Assembly (NCBI RefSeq): GCF_900101025.1
Contig: NZ_FMUH01000007.1
Location: forward strand, 213,457-277,456
Reading direction: 5' to 3'
Source of the DNA: Klenkia marina
Lineage (GTDB): Bacteria; Actinomycetota; Actinomycetes; Mycobacteriales; Geodermatophilaceae
DNA: 64,000 nt
A program made the translations under genes and the position numbers. The notes below the pieces were generated by a model, which did no database searches, was not told the DNA's origin, and worked only from the letters and a program-made list of their open reading frames with translations. Position 1 is the stretch's first letter, and the number at the start of each line of letters is the position of its first letter. Shown here piece after piece: positions 30,377-40,118 of this stretch.

Positions 30377-31756
30377 ATGCACGGGGTGCGATCCGAGGCC
30401 AGCGTGCTCCACCTGGACCTCGACGCCTTCTTCGCCGCCGTCGAGCAGCGCGACAAGCCCTCGCTGCGCGGCAGACCGGTCATCGTCGGCGGCACCGGCG
30501 GTCGCGGCGTCGTCGCCACCGCCTCGTACGAGGCCCGTGCCTACGGGGCGCGCAGCGCGATGTCCGGCGGCGAGGCCCGCCGCCGGTGCCCCCCGGGGAC
30601 GGCGTTCCTGGGCGGACGGTTCGCCGCGTACTCGATCACGTCGCGGGTGGTGATGGACCAGCTGCGCGAGCTGTCGCCGCTGGTCGAGCAGGTGAGCGTC
30701 GACGAGGCCTACGTCGACCTCGCCGCGGGCGGCCACGACCTCGGCACCGAGGGGCTCACCGCCCTGGGTGCCGACGTCAAGCAGCGCATCCACGAGGCGA
30801 CCGGTGGGGTGCGCGCCTCGGTGGGCATCGCCTCGTCGAAGACCCTGGCCAAGATCGCCAGCGAGCTGGACAAGCCCGACGGGCTGCGGGTGATCCCGGC
30901 CGGCACCGAGCTCGACGTCCTCCACCCGTTGCCGGTGCGCTCGCTGCCCGGGGTCGGCCCGGCCACCGGTGACCGGCTGTCCGCGGTCGGCGTCCGCACC
31001 GTCGCCGACCTGCACGAGAGGTCCCTGGCCGACCTGGTCACACTGGTCGGGCAGGCGCACGGCAGCGGGCTGTTCCGGCTGGCCCGGGCGCTGGACGACC
31101 GGCCGATCGTGCCCGACCGCGAGGCCAAGAGCGTCTCCGCCGAGCGCACCTACGCCACCGACCTGACCGACCTCGGCCGGCTGGAGTCCGAGATCCGCTG
31201 GCTGGCCGACCGCGTGGTCACCCGGCTGCAGAAGGACGGGACGGCCGGCCGCACCGTCACGCTGAAGTTCCGCCGCTACGACTTCACCACCCTCACGCGC
31301 TCGCAGACGCTCCCCCAACCCGTCGACGACGCCCGCACGATCGCCGAGGTCGCCCGCCGGCTGCTGGCCGGCATCGACCGCACCGGCGGCGTCCGGCTGC
31401 TCGGCGTCGGCGTCTCGGGGCTGGCCGACTACGTGCAGGGCGACCTGTTCGCCGCGGACGACGACCTGCCCGATGTCGACACGGGGGCCGACGGGGCCGC
31501 CGAGGGCGACGTCGTCCCCGACGACCCGCACCCCGGTCCGACGGCGCCGGTGTGGCATCCCGGGCAGGACGTCGAGCACGCCCGGATGGGCCGCGGTTGG
31601 GTGTGGGGCAGCGGCCTGGGCCGGGTGACGGTGCGCTTCGAGGGTCCGCGGACGCCGCCCGGCCCGGTGCGCACCTACGCCACCGACGACCCCGACCTGA
31701 GCCCGGCCGATCCCCCCGACTGGCGGGGCACCGACGACCAGAAGTCGCGTTCGTAG
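30377..31756 (+). CDS. dinB: DNA polymerase IV (DinB)
   Basis: 459 residues from the ATG at 30377. Y-family polymerase: [14 protein letters not shown] (metal Asp), [10 protein letters not shown] (second acidic motif), [15 protein letters not shown], then Hh[13 protein letters not shown] and the little finger. QGDLF near residue 355 is a sliding-clamp-binding motif. A C-terminal domain of about 95 residues ([18 protein letters not shown]) is typical of actinobacterial DinB. Translesion synthesis. No LexA box is visible. Its last 82 bp overlap tenA on the other strand. Confidence 0.94.
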   Translation: MHGVRSEASVLHLDLDAFFAAVEQRDKPSLRGRPVIVGGTGGRGVVATASYEARAYGARSAMSGGEARRRCPPGTAFLGGRFAAYSITSRVVMDQLRELSPLVEQVSVDEAYVDLAAGGHDLGTEGLTALGADVKQRIHEATGGVRASVGIASSKTLAKIASELDKPDGLRVIPAGTELDVLHPLPVRSLPGVGPATGDRLSAVGVRTVADLHERSLADLVTLVGQAHGSGLFRLARALDDRPIVPDREAKSVSAERTYATDLTDLGRLESEIRWLADRVVTRLQKDGTAGRTVTLKFRRYDFTTLTRSQTLPQPVDDARTIAEVARRLLAGIDRTGGVRLLGVGVSGLADYVQGDLFAADDDLPDVDTGADGAAEGDVVPDDPHPGPTAPVWHPGQDVEHARMGRGWVWGSGLGRVTVRFEGPRTPPGPVRTYATDDPDLSPADPPDWRGTDDQKSRS

Positions 31757-32352
31757 GCCGTGGCGATCGCGAACGCGCGCAGCATCGCCGGCGCCGTCTC
31801 CGGGGTGGCCGCGGCGTCGGTGAGCTCGCGGGCGCGCCGGGTCGACTGCTGGAACGCGGGGTCGTCGTAGGTGGTCACCCAGCGCAGGTACGGGTGGTCG
31901 ACGACCGCCCGGGCCGCGGGGGCCAGCCGGGCGCCGGTGTGCGCGTAGACCCAGAAGCAGGGCAGCACCGCCGCGCACCCGACCGCGTAGGGCTCGGTCG
32001 CGGTGGTGGCCACCAGGTAGGAGACGTAGGCCAGGCACGTGGGGCTGTGCTCCGTGGTGCGTTCGCCCCCGCCGAGCAGCTCCAGCAGGTCGCCGTGCAG
32101 CGCGGTCTCGACCACCGCCGCGGTGTGCGCCGAGCTCGCCCAGAACGACGCCGCCTGCGGGTCCGGGGCGCGGGCCGCCAGCAGCGCCAGAGCCTTGGCG
32201 TAGCCGGCCAGGTAGAGGGCGTCCTGCTCGAGGTAGCACCGGAAGGCTGCCGACGACAGGGTGCCGTCGGCCAGCTCGGCCAGGAAGGGCAGCGCGTCGA
32301 TCTCGGCGCGCACGGCTGCGGTGGCTGCCCAGGCGTCGTCGGTGACGCTCAC
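31675..32352 (-). CDS. tenA: TenA-family thiaminase II / aminopyrimidine aminohydrolase
   Basis: 225 residues. TenA fold: FRCYLEQDALYLAGYAKAL, then TEHSPTCLAYVSYL and the Cys-bearing AAVLPCFWVYAHTG. It hydrolyses degraded thiamin pyrimidines for salvage. Start overlaps thiD stop by four bases; last gene of the thiM-thiE-thiD-tenA operon. The 3' end overlaps dinB. Confidence 0.9.
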   Translation of the reverse strand: MSVTDDAWAATAAVRAEIDALPFLAELADGTLSSAAFRCYLEQDALYLAGYAKALALLAARAPDPQAASFWASSAHTAAVVETALHGDLLELLGGGERTTEHSPTCLAYVSYLVATTATEPYAVGCAAVLPCFWVYAHTGARLAPAARAVVDHPYLRWVTTYDDPAFQQSTRRARELTDAAATPETAPAMLRAFAIATAYERDFWSSVPRQSGGSAGLRSGSSVA

Positions 32353-33197
32353 AGCTCGCCCCAGGCGTACGCCCCGTGGGACACCGGTCCGTTGCCCGAC
32401 CCGACGCCCAACCGGTCGGCGTGCAGCAGACCTGCCTGCAGCACGTCCCGGGCCTCCTCGACCAGCGCCGGCCAGTCCGGGGCGGCGCCGGTCGTGCCGG
32501 CCGTGGTCGCCCCGGCCGCGAGCGCCGCGGACAACGTGCAGCCGGTGCCGTGGGTGTTCGAGGTGGCGACCAGCGGACGACGGCTGAGGTGCACCGACGT
32601 CCCGCCGCCGGGTCCGCGCACGGCCAGGACGTCGGTGCTCTCGCCCAGCGCGTGCGCGAGGTGGCCGCCCTTGACCAGGACCGCTCCCGGACCGAGGTCG
32701 AGCAGCGCGACGGCCTGGTCGCGCAGGTCGTCGACGGCGCGGGCCTGTTCCACGTGCAACAACCGGGCCGCCTCGGGCACGTTGGGCGTCAGCAGGTCGC
32801 AGATCGGGAGCAGCGCCGTGCGGACCGCGTCCACGGCGTCGTCGTCGATCAGCTGGTCCCCGCTGGTCGCCACCATCACCGGGTCGACGACGAGCGGGCC
32901 CACCGGCCGTCGCGAGAGCACGTCGACGACCGCGTGCACCACGTCGGCCGAGCCGAGCATCCCGGTCTTGGCGGCGTGCACGGTGACGTCGTCGAGCAGG
33001 GTCTCCAGCTGCTGGGCGACGAAGGCGGCCGGGACCGGGTGGACCCCGGTGACTCCGCGGGTGTTCTGCGCGGTGAGCGCGGTGACGACGGCGCAGCCGT
33101 AGGTGGTGCGCCCGGCGAAGGTCGCCAGGTCGGCCTGGATCCCGGCGCCCCCGCTGGGGTCGGAGCCGGCGACGGTCAGCGCCACCCGCGCGCTCAT
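32349..33197 (-). CDS. thiD: Hydroxymethylpyrimidine (phosphate) kinase
   Basis: 282 residues from the ATG at 33197. Ribokinase-like fold: [16 protein letters not shown], then [19 protein letters not shown] and the [16 protein letters not shown] anion hole. It phosphorylates HMP and HMP-P in thiamin synthesis. Overlaps thiE and tenA by four bases at either end. Confidence 0.95.
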   Translation of the reverse strand: MSARVALTVAGSDPSGGAGIQADLATFAGRTTYGCAVVTALTAQNTRGVTGVHPVPAAFVAQQLETLLDDVTVHAAKTGMLGSADVVHAVVDVLSRRPVGPLVVDPVMVATSGDQLIDDDAVDAVRTALLPICDLLTPNVPEAARLLHVEQARAVDDLRDQAVALLDLGPGAVLVKGGHLAHALGESTDVLAVRGPGGGTSVHLSRRPLVATSNTHGTGCTLSAALAAGATTAGTTGAAPDWPALVEEARDVLQAGLLHADRLGVGSGNGPVSHGAYAWGEL

Positions 33198-33826
33198 CGC
33201 AGGGCCTTGCGCAGGGCGGCTGCGGCGGCGCGGGGGTCGGCAGCGGCGCAGATGTCGCTCACCACGCAGATCCCGTCGACCCCGGTGGCGGCCACCGCGG
33301 CGGCCCGGTCGGCGTGGATGCCGCCGATCGCGACCGTGGTCAGCCCACCGGCGCCGCGCACCAGCTCGGCCAGTCCCTCGGGGCCCAGGGCCGCGGTGGC
33401 CTCCGGCTTGGTCGGCGTGGCCCACACCGGGCCCAGGCCGAGCAGGTCGACCGTGCCCGCCGGCAGGGCGAGCGCCGCGGCGAGCTCGTCGGGGGCGCCC
33501 ACGGACAACCCCAGGTGCAGCCGGGGCGCCAGCGCCCGGACGTCGGTGACGGGGAGGTCGGACTGGCCCACGTGCACGCCGTCCGCCCCGGCCAGCAGGG
33601 CGACGTCCAGGGCGTCGTCGACGACCACCGCGACGTCGCGCCGGTCGGCGAGCACCGCCTGCACCGACCGGGTCAGCGCGAGCAGCTCGCGCCGCGAGGC
33701 GGTCTTGTCCCGCACCTGGACGGCGGTGACCCCGCCGGCGACCGCGGCCGCGACCACCTCGGGCACCGAGCGCGGGGCGCAGAGGGCGGTGTCGGTGACC
33801 AGGTAGAGGGTGGGGTCGAACCTCAC
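33194..33826 (-). CDS. thiE: Thiamine-phosphate synthase
   Basis: 210 residues from a GTG at 33826. TIM barrel with [40 protein letters not shown], and VAIGGI. It joins HMP-PP to HET-P to give thiamin phosphate. GTG overlaps the thiM stop (four bases). Confidence 0.95.
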   Translation of the reverse strand: MRFDPTLYLVTDTALCAPRSVPEVVAAAVAGGVTAVQVRDKTASRRELLALTRSVQAVLADRRDVAVVVDDALDVALLAGADGVHVGQSDLPVTDVRALAPRLHLGLSVGAPDELAAALALPAGTVDLLGLGPVWATPTKPEATAALGPEGLAELVRGAGGLTTVAIGGIHADRAAAVAATGVDGICVVSDICAAADPRAAAAALRKALR

Positions 33827-34602
33827 CGCAGGTCCGCGGCGGCGAGGTCGTCGACGGCGTCGAGCGCGTCGAGCCAGGCGGTCGCGAACGAGCCGGGGCC
33901 CCCCGCGGTGGCGGCGGCGCGCTCGGCGGCCAGCGCCACGTGCGCGTGCGCGGCCACCGCGCCGACCAGCCCCGGGGCGGCCGCGGCGTAGGCGGCGACG
34001 ACCGCGCCGAGCGCGCAGCCGGCGCCGGTGGTGCGGGTCAGCCACACGTGCCCACCACCGACCCGCACGCCGGTCGCGCCGTCGGTGACGTAGTCGGTCA
34101 CCCCGCTGACCGCCACCACCCCGCCCGTGCGCCGGGCGAGCTCGTCGGCGACGTCCACGGCGTCGTCCGAGCTGGTCGTGCTGTCGGTGCCCCGGCCCCC
34201 GGCGCCGGCGCCCGCCAGCGCGAGCACCTCGGAGGCGTTGCCGCGGACGACGGCCGGCCGCAGCTCGAGCAGCTCGGCCGCCAGGTCGGTGCGCCAGCGC
34301 AGCCCACCCACCGCCACCGGGTCCAGGACCCAGGGCGTGCCGGCCTCGGCGGCCGCGCGCACCGCCAGCAGCATCGCCTCGGCGGTGTCGTCGTGCGGGG
34401 TGCCCAGGTTCACCAGCACCGCGGAGGCGATGCGGGCGAAGTCGGCGGCCTCGTGCGGGTTGTCCACCATCGCCGGGGAGGCGCCCACGGCCAGCAGTGC
34501 GTTCGCGCTGATGGTCTGGACGACGGTGTTGGTCAGGCACTGCACGAGCGGTGCCGTGCCGGCGACCCCCGTGCGCGCCGCGGTCAGGTCAGCAGGATCC
34601 AT
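33823..34602 (-). CDS. thiM: Hydroxyethylthiazole kinase
   Basis: 259 residues from the ATG at 34602; an alternative ATG at 34614 lies directly against the riboswitch AAGGG and leaves no spacing. [32 protein letters not shown] opening, then VLDPVAVGG and [15 protein letters not shown]. It phosphorylates thiazole alcohol in salvage. First gene of the riboswitch-controlled operon. Confidence 0.94.
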   Translation of the reverse strand: MDPADLTAARTGVAGTAPLVQCLTNTVVQTISANALLAVGASPAMVDNPHEAADFARIASAVLVNLGTPHDDTAEAMLLAVRAAAEAGTPWVLDPVAVGGLRWRTDLAAELLELRPAVVRGNASEVLALAGAGAGGRGTDSTTSSDDAVDVADELARRTGGVVAVSGVTDYVTDGATGVRVGGGHVWLTRTTGAGCALGAVVAAYAAAAPGLVGAVAAHAHVALAAERAAATAGGPGSFATAWLDALDAVDDLAAADLR

Positions 34603-34614
34603 CGAGCTCGACAT

Positions 34615-34692
34615 CCCTTCGCCAGTACGAGCTGGAGCAGGTTCGACGGGTGTCATCTCAGCCCCCTCGGTGGGGGCACCCCGTGTCGCCGC
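34615..34692 (-). ncRNA. TPP riboswitch (THI element) upstream of thiM
   Basis: On the minus strand the conserved blocks appear in order: ACACGGGGTGC, GGGGGCTGAGAT, ACCCGTCGAACCTG, and GTACTGGCGAAGGG. These are the TPP pyrimidine- and pyrophosphate-sensor helices. The ribosome site AAGGG lies at the 3' end of the aptamer, immediately before the start codon, so translational repression by TPP is likely. Confidence 0.95.
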
Positions 34693-34810
34693 CGATCCTG
34701 GCACGCCTCCCCCGGACGGGTGAGCGCGGCCGGGGTTCCGGCACCCGCCTTGCTCGCATCGGTGGCGCTCTGTGAGGCTGGGCGCCCGCAGCCCGCCCGG
34801 GAGGAGACCG

Positions 34811-35356
34811 TTGGACGCCACCGCGATCGCGTTCCTCGCCGTGGGCGGCGTCGGCGTCGGCGTCCTGCTGCTCTCGCTCGTCGTCGGCGAACTGGGCGAC
34901 CTCGGCCACGGCGACGCCGACGGCCCCTTCTCGCTGCCGGCTATCGCGGCGTTCCTCGGCGGGGTCGGGTTCGGCGGGGCCGCCGCCTCCGCCCTGCTGC
35001 CCGCCCTGCCCGGCGGGATCACCGTGCTGCTGTGCCTGCTGGTCGGGCTGGTCGTCGCGCTCCCGTTGGCCGCCGGGGCGGTCAAGCTGTCGTCGTCCCT
35101 GCGCGACATGAACACCACGCCCACCCTCACCAGCGGCGACCTGCTCGGCGCCCAGGGCGTGGTGGTCTCCGCCGTCCCGGCCGGCGGGTTCGGCGAGGTG
35201 CGGCTCGCCCTGCACGGGCAACAGCTGAAGTACGCCGCGCGCAGCGAGGTCCCGCTGCCGACCGGCACACCCGTCTACGTCGTCGACACCCCGTCGCCGA
35301 CCTCGGTGGAGGTCGTCTCGACCGCCCCGGACCCGTCAGGAGGCACCATCCCGTGA
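34811..35356 (+). CDS. NfeD-like membrane protein (flotillin partner)
   Basis: 181 residues from a TTG at 34811 with GGGAGGAGA upstream. Two or three membrane helices (residues ~5-25, 45-70, 75-95) precede a C-terminal OB-fold ([38 protein letters not shown]). This is the NfeD1b/YuaF-type partner of flotillins. Its TGA overlaps the flotillin GTG by four bases. Confidence 0.88.
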   Translation: MDATAIAFLAVGGVGVGVLLLSLVVGELGDLGHGDADGPFSLPAIAAFLGGVGFGGAAASALLPALPGGITVLLCLLVGLVVALPLAAGAVKLSSSLRDMNTTPTLTSGDLLGAQGVVVSAVPAGGFGEVRLALHGQQLKYAARSEVPLPTGTPVYVVDTPSPTSVEVVSTAPDPSGGTIP

Positions 35357-36879
35357 CCCTGCTCTACGCGATCGGCGGCATCGCCGTCCTCGTCGTCCTG
35401 CTCGTGCTGCTGGTGCTCTCCCGCATCAAGGTGGCCGGGCCCAACCAGGCGTTCCTGGTCACCGGGCGGCAGGGCCGCTCGGTGACCGGCGCCGACGGCA
35501 CGGTCAGCCGCGACATGAGCGGGCAGAAGGTCGTCATGGGCGCGAGCGTCTTCGTGCTCCCGGTCGTGCAGAAGCTGCACACCCTCGACCTCTCCAGCCG
35601 CCGCATCCCGGTGGGCATCCGCGGCGCGGTGAGCAAGCAGGGCGTGAAGTGCGACCTCGAGGGCGTCGCGATCGTCAAGGTCGGCGGCAACGAGTCCTCG
35701 ATCCGGGCCGCCGCGCAGCGCTTCCTGCAGCAGCAGCAGGGCATCGACACCTTCACCTCGGAGGTGCTGGCCGGTGCGCTGCGCTCGATCGTCGGCCGGC
35801 TGACGATCGAGGAGATCATCCGCGACCGCGCCGCGTTCGCCTCCGCCGTCGCCGAGGAGGCCGAGACCTCGCTCACCGGCCAGGGCCTGGTGCTGGACAC
35901 CTTCCAGCTGCAGGACATCCAGGCCGAGGGCACCTACCTCGCCGACCTCGGCCGCCCCGAGGCCGCCCGCGTTCTCAAGGAGGCCTCGATCGCCGAGGCC
36001 CGCGCCCGCCAGGCCGCCCAGCAGGAGCAGCTGCTCGCCGACGAGGCGATCGCGGTGTCGCAGCGTCAGCTCGCGCTCAAGCAGGCCGAGATCGACTCCG
36101 AGATCGACGCCGCGAAGGCCCGCGCCGCGGCCGCCGGTCCGCTGGCCCAGGCCGCCCAGGACCAGCAGGTGCTCGCCGAGCAGGAGAAGGTCGCCGAGCG
36201 CACCGCGACCCTGACCCAGGCCCAGCTCGACACCCAGGTGCGCCGTCCGGCCGACGCCGAGCGGTACCGCGTCGAGCAGGAGGCCGAGGGCCGCAAGAAC
36301 TCGAAGATCCTCACCGCGGAGGCCGACCGGCAGGCCACCATCGCCGCCGCCCAGGCCGCGGCCGAGCAGGCCAAGCTGTCCGGTGAGGGTGAGCGGGCCC
36401 GCCGCTCGGCGCTGGCCGAGGCCGAGGCCATCGAGGGCGCCAAGCGCGGTGAGGCCGAGAAGCTGCGCCGCGAGGCCATCGCCGACGCCGTCGAGCGCGA
36501 GGGTGCCGCCGAGGCCGCCGCGATCCTGGCCAAGGGCAAGGCCGAGGCCGAGTCGATGGACGCCCGCTCGCAGGCGTTCAGCACCTACGGCGAGGCCGCG
36601 ATCCTCGACCTGCTGGTCAAGGTCCTGCCCGAGGTCGTCTCCGCCGCGGCCGCGCCGCTGTCCAGCGTGGACAAGATGACCGTGATCAGCGCCGACGGCC
36701 CGGGGTCGCTGTCGAAGTCGGTGGCCTCGAACGTCGCCCAGGGCCTGCAGCTGTCCGGCGACCTGACCGGTATCGACGTGCCCGCCCTGCTCAAGCGGCT
36801 CTCGGGCTCCGCGGCCCAGGGCATGGGCGCGGCCCCGGCGCAGCAGGTGGCCGTGGACGGCGACGGCACGCACGGCTGA
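35353..36879 (+). CDS. Flotillin (FloT/YuaG-like SPFH protein)
   Basis: 508 residues from the GTG at 35353. One N-terminal membrane helix (residues 3-24), then the SPFH domain to about 190 (GPNQAFLVTGRQG, LSSRRIPVGIRGAV, RLTIEEIIRDRAAFA), then a long Ala/Glu/Arg/Lys coiled-coil flotillin domain to about 410. Residues 420-508 carry the C-terminal oligomerisation helix and a Gly/Ala tail. It organises membrane microdomains. Middle gene of NfeD-flotillin-GNAT. Confidence 0.93.
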   Translation: MTLLYAIGGIAVLVVLLVLLVLSRIKVAGPNQAFLVTGRQGRSVTGADGTVSRDMSGQKVVMGASVFVLPVVQKLHTLDLSSRRIPVGIRGAVSKQGVKCDLEGVAIVKVGGNESSIRAAAQRFLQQQQGIDTFTSEVLAGALRSIVGRLTIEEIIRDRAAFASAVAEEAETSLTGQGLVLDTFQLQDIQAEGTYLADLGRPEAARVLKEASIAEARARQAAQQEQLLADEAIAVSQRQLALKQAEIDSEIDAAKARAAAAGPLAQAAQDQQVLAEQEKVAERTATLTQAQLDTQVRRPADAERYRVEQEAEGRKNSKILTAEADRQATIAAAQAAAEQAKLSGEGERARRSALAEAEAIEGAKRGEAEKLRREAIADAVEREGAAEAAAILAKGKAEAESMDARSQAFSTYGEAAILDLLVKVLPEVVSAAAAPLSSVDKMTVISADGPGSLSKSVASNVAQGLQLSGDLTGIDVPALLKRLSGSAAQGMGAAPAQQVAVDGDGTHG

Positions 36880-36901
36880 CCGGCGGGCGAGGATGGTCGG
36901 C

Positions 36902-37342
36902 GTGATCGTCGAGAAGCGGTTCGCCGACCTGACCCCTGCCGAGCTGTACGGCCTGCTGAAGCTGCGGGTCGACGTGTTCGTGGTGGAGCAGACCTGCCCC
37001 TACCCCGAGCTCGACGGCCGGGACGCCGAGCCGGGCACCCTGCACGTCTGGGTGCCCGGTGACGGCGGCGAGGTGCTGTCCTGCATCCGCGTGCTGGAGA
37101 ACGGCGAGGACCGGGCCATCGGGCGGGTCGCCACGGCGGCGTCCGCCCGGGGCCGGGGCCTGTCCGCCCAGCTGGTCGCGCGGGGCCTGGAGGTGTGCGC
37201 CGGCCGCACGGTCGACATCGGCGCCCAGGCCCACCTGGAGACCTGGTACGCGAGGTTCGGCTTCGGGCGGTCCGGTCCGGACTACGTCGAGGACGGCATC
37301 CCCCACCTCCCGATGCGAACGGTCGCCCCCCTCCCCCGTTGA
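36902..37342 (+). CDS. ElaA-like GNAT acetyltransferase
   Basis: 146 residues from the GTG at 36902 (an ATG at 36893 sits only three bases after the ribosome site). The family opening VEKRFADLTPAELYGLLKL is followed by VFVVEQTCPYPELDG, then the acetyl-CoA loop RVATAASARGRGLSAQLV and the tail YVEDGIPHLPM. Close to ElaA. Following a flotillin, it matches the position of yuaI in Bacillus. Confidence 0.87.
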   Translation: MIVEKRFADLTPAELYGLLKLRVDVFVVEQTCPYPELDGRDAEPGTLHVWVPGDGGEVLSCIRVLENGEDRAIGRVATAASARGRGLSAQLVARGLEVCAGRTVDIGAQAHLETWYARFGFGRSGPDYVEDGIPHLPMRTVAPLPR

Positions 37343-37407
37343 CCATGCAGAACGGCAACGCCGCCACGCCGTGCACCGGCGCGTCGTCGGTGCGGTTCTG
37401 CATGGTC
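37341..37407. terminator. Inverted repeat between convergent genes (GNAT / helicase)
   Basis: Perfect 13-bp arms GACCATGCAGAAC (37341-37353) and its complement (37395-37407), with an inner GCACCG/CGGTGC hairpin. The repeat overlaps the last base of the GNAT gene and lies between convergent genes, so it is probably a bidirectional terminator. It shares the 13-mer CGGTGCGGTTCTG with the hairpin at 47594-47636. Confidence 0.6.
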
Positions 37408-37423
37408 GACAGACATCCCTGCT

Positions 37424-39295
37424 TCAGTCGGCGCCGGTGAGGGAGGCCTGCGGGAGCCAGTCGGCGTCCAGCAGCTCCGCGATCTGCTGCAGGCCCGCGG
37501 TGTCGCCGCCGGCGGTCGAGCCCGTGACGGCCAGGCGCTCGACCATCACCTTGGCCACCTGCTCCTCGACGGTGTCCTCGGCGTAGGCGATGCGCCAGGG
37601 CGACACCTGGTGGTCGCGGTGCGTGCGGCCGGTGACCTGCCGGGCGGCGATGCCGGAGAACCGCGGCTGGTGGAACAGGCCCACCCGCGGGGTGCTCGAG
37701 GCCGTCCGTCCGCCGGGCAGCTGCTCACCGGCGTGCAGGCTGATCGAGGCGGTGACGGTGAAGACGCACACCTGCGACTCCCCCGTCTGGAACCGCAGCC
37801 GCTCGGCCTCGACGTCGAACCGGTCCCGGCCGAAGATCCCCGACACCCCGATGCCGGCGGCCAGCAGGGCCTCCCGGATCGGGTCGGCGGCGGTCTCCAC
37901 GAACTCCACCGACACCGCGACCTGCCGGCCGGCCTCGACCTGCGCCCTCACCCAGTCGACGGTGGCCGGCACCCGGATCAGCCCCGCCTTCTGCCGGAAC
38001 CGCAGCAGCGCCGCCCGCCCGCGCGCGGTCTGCTTCGCCCGCCGGGCCAGCTGCATCTCGGCCCTGAAGGAGCTCCACTCCTGCTCGTAGGCCGCCCGCT
38101 CGGCGGGGGTGAGCGCCACCGGCGTCCCGGTCACCTGGACGTCGCCCCACGGTGCCGGCCGGTGCAGCGTGGCTGGCGGGTCGGTGTCGGCCAGCCAGCT
38201 GCGCAGCAGCGTGAGGTCGGCCCGGCGCTCGTCGGGGTCCTCGGTCCAGGTGCTGCCGTAGCGACCGCGTTCCACGTGGAACCCGTGCTCGGCCAATCGG
38301 GCGGGCAGGTCGGCCCAGGCGCGCAGCGGCTCGCCGTGCAGCGTGGCGAAGTGCGGCGCCAGGTAGGGCAGCTCGAGCGGTGAGTGCGCCGGGGTCGCCG
38401 TCGCCAGCAGCACGAACGGGGCGTCCTTGACCCGGCCCGACCCGGAGACCGCCTTCCAGTGCTTCCAGCGCTGGGTGGTGGTGTGCCGCACCATGTGCGC
38501 CTCGTCGGCGACGACGACGTCGAAGTGCAGGTCGCGGACCTTCGCCAGCCGGTCCCAGGTGGTGACGCACCAACGCAGGTCGCCGGCGCCGAAGGCGGTG
38601 ATGGAGCGCGTCCAGTGCGGGACGGTGATGGCGGCCGGCCGGTCGGCGACCACGAGCACGCTGCGGGCACCGCGGCGCGCGGCGATCTGCTGGACGGCGA
38701 GCACGGCGGTGCCGGTCTTGCCGACGCCGGGGTCGTCGCCGAGCAGGAACATGCGCCCGCCGGCGGCCTCGTGCGCGGCGACCACCTCGGCGCCGGTGAC
38801 CTGCTCGGCGCGCGGGGTCATCCGGTCACCGGCAGGGAGCGGGCGGGGGGTCTCGTTCAGCTCGTCCTCGAGGAACCGCTCGAACGTGTGCGGTCCGGGG
38901 ACGTAGCCGGCCAGCTCGGGCGGCGGGCTGGTCCCGACCCAGACGTGGGCCTGCAGGTCCTTGTCCCAGACCGCACCCGGGGCCGGGGCCCGGAACGGGA
39001 CGGCGAGCACCCAGACCCGCTCCCCCGGCCCGGCGACCGGCCTCCCGGCCGGTGCCTTCCGAGCAGCTGCCGTGCGGGGCGCGGCCGAGCGGGGTGCGGC
39101 CTTCCGGGCAGCTGCGCCCGTGGTCGTCGCCTTCTTCGGGGTCGCCTTCTTCGGGGCCGCCTTCTTCGGGGCCGCCGTGCTCGCGGCCTTCTTCGCCGCG
39201 GTCGCAGCCGTGCCGGTGGTGGCCGCGCCGGATGCGGCCGTGCGGGTGGCGGCCGTGCGGGTGGTCCTGCGGGTGGTCCTGCGGCGTCCGGGCAC
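37424..39295 (-). CDS. SF2 helicase with histone H1-like basic N-terminal tail
   Basis: 623 residues from the GTG at 39295. Residues 1-~85 are Lys/Arg/Ala/Thr/Pro repeats (AAPKKAAPKKATPKKAT) like histone H1 tails. Residues ~175-623 are an SF2/SNF2-like helicase: Walker A GDDPGVGKTGTAV, DEAH box VVADEAHMV, motif III LLATATPAHS, then an intermediate Arg-rich coil, and motif VI QVTGRTHRDHQ. This suggests a DNA translocase with non-specific DNA-binding tail. The cellular role is unknown. It is about half the size of the SNF2 helicase at 41895. Confidence 0.8.
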   Translation of the reverse strand: MPGRRRTTRRTTRTAATRTAASGAATTGTAATAAKKAASTAAPKKAAPKKATPKKATTTGAAARKAAPRSAAPRTAAARKAPAGRPVAGPGERVWVLAVPFRAPAPGAVWDKDLQAHVWVGTSPPPELAGYVPGPHTFERFLEDELNETPRPLPAGDRMTPRAEQVTGAEVVAAHEAAGGRMFLLGDDPGVGKTGTAVLAVQQIAARRGARSVLVVADRPAAITVPHWTRSITAFGAGDLRWCVTTWDRLAKVRDLHFDVVVADEAHMVRHTTTQRWKHWKAVSGSGRVKDAPFVLLATATPAHSPLELPYLAPHFATLHGEPLRAWADLPARLAEHGFHVERGRYGSTWTEDPDERRADLTLLRSWLADTDPPATLHRPAPWGDVQVTGTPVALTPAERAAYEQEWSSFRAEMQLARRAKQTARGRAALLRFRQKAGLIRVPATVDWVRAQVEAGRQVAVSVEFVETAADPIREALLAAGIGVSGIFGRDRFDVEAERLRFQTGESQVCVFTVTASISLHAGEQLPGGRTASSTPRVGLFHQPRFSGIAARQVTGRTHRDHQVSPWRIAYAEDTVEEQVAKVMVERLAVTGSTAGGDTAGLQQIAELLDADWLPQASLTGAD

Positions 39296-39332
39296 GGCGT
39301 CCGACGCTACGTGCCGCCGGGCCCGACGGCGG

Positions 39333-40049
39333 TCAGGCGGCGAGCGCGCCGAGCGGCCGGGCGACGCCGGCGGCGGACAGCACGGCGGTGAGGGCCCGGA
39401 CCGGGTCGACCTCGCCGGAGGCCGGCGGCGCGTCGGGCACGTCGAGCATCGTGCGGAAGGCCGCGGTGGCCCGCTCGCACTGCTCGGCGGTGAGCTCGGG
39501 GTGGAACTGGACGCCGACCGCCCGGGTGCCGACGGCGAAGCCCTGCACCGTGCTGACCGGGCTGCTCCACAGCAGCCGCACGTCGGGGTCGGTGAGCACC
39601 CCGGCCGGCACCTCCTGCACGTGCGCGGTGGGCACGGTCAGGTCGGGCACCCCGTGGCCGCGCACGGTGGTCACCCCGGCCTCGCCGCCGCAGCTCACCG
39701 GCAGCGGACCGGTGCCCGCGGCGACGGCGGCCAGCATCTGCGCGCCCAGGCAGACCCCGAGCACCGCGGCGTCCCCCTCGCGAGCGGCGGTCAGGGCGGC
39801 GCGGACGGCGTCCAGGCGCTCGGCCATGGCCGCCGTCCCGGAGTCCACCGCCTCGAGGCCGCCGCTGAACACGTGCAGCACGTCGGTGCGGCCCCGGTGC
39901 TCACCGGCGGGATCACCCCACGGCACGAGCGAGACCCGCCAGCCGAGCGCGGCCAACAGATCGGCGAGGGGCTCGCCCCAGCCGACCCCCGACCAGGCCG
40001 TACCGCTGCCCGCCCACACCACCGCCTCGTCGACCACGCCGATCACCAT
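39333..40049 (-). CDS. Class I glutamine amidotransferase-like protein
   Basis: 238 residues from the ATG at 40049. Nucleophile elbow VLGVCLGAQMLAAV carries the catalytic Cys; VQFHPELT gives the His and Glu of the triad. The substrate is not apparent. It is divergent from an ATP-grasp gene across 69 bp. Confidence 0.87.
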   Translation of the reverse strand: MVIGVVDEAVVWAGSGTAWSGVGWGEPLADLLAALGWRVSLVPWGDPAGEHRGRTDVLHVFSGGLEAVDSGTAAMAERLDAVRAALTAAREGDAAVLGVCLGAQMLAAVAAGTGPLPVSCGGEAGVTTVRGHGVPDLTVPTAHVQEVPAGVLTDPDVRLLWSSPVSTVQGFAVGTRAVGVQFHPELTAEQCERATAAFRTMLDVPDAPPASGEVDPVRALTAVLSAAGVARPLGALAA

Positions 40050-40118
40050 GGGCGGCTGCGGCGCCGTCGCCGGAGCACGACACGGCTGCCGGGCGCGGGT
40101 CGCGGTCACACTGGTCCC

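Noticed and set aside
26598..36879. The two SPFH proteins as duplicates
   Set aside because: Length, membrane helix, partner genes and sequence differ; they share only the superfamily.
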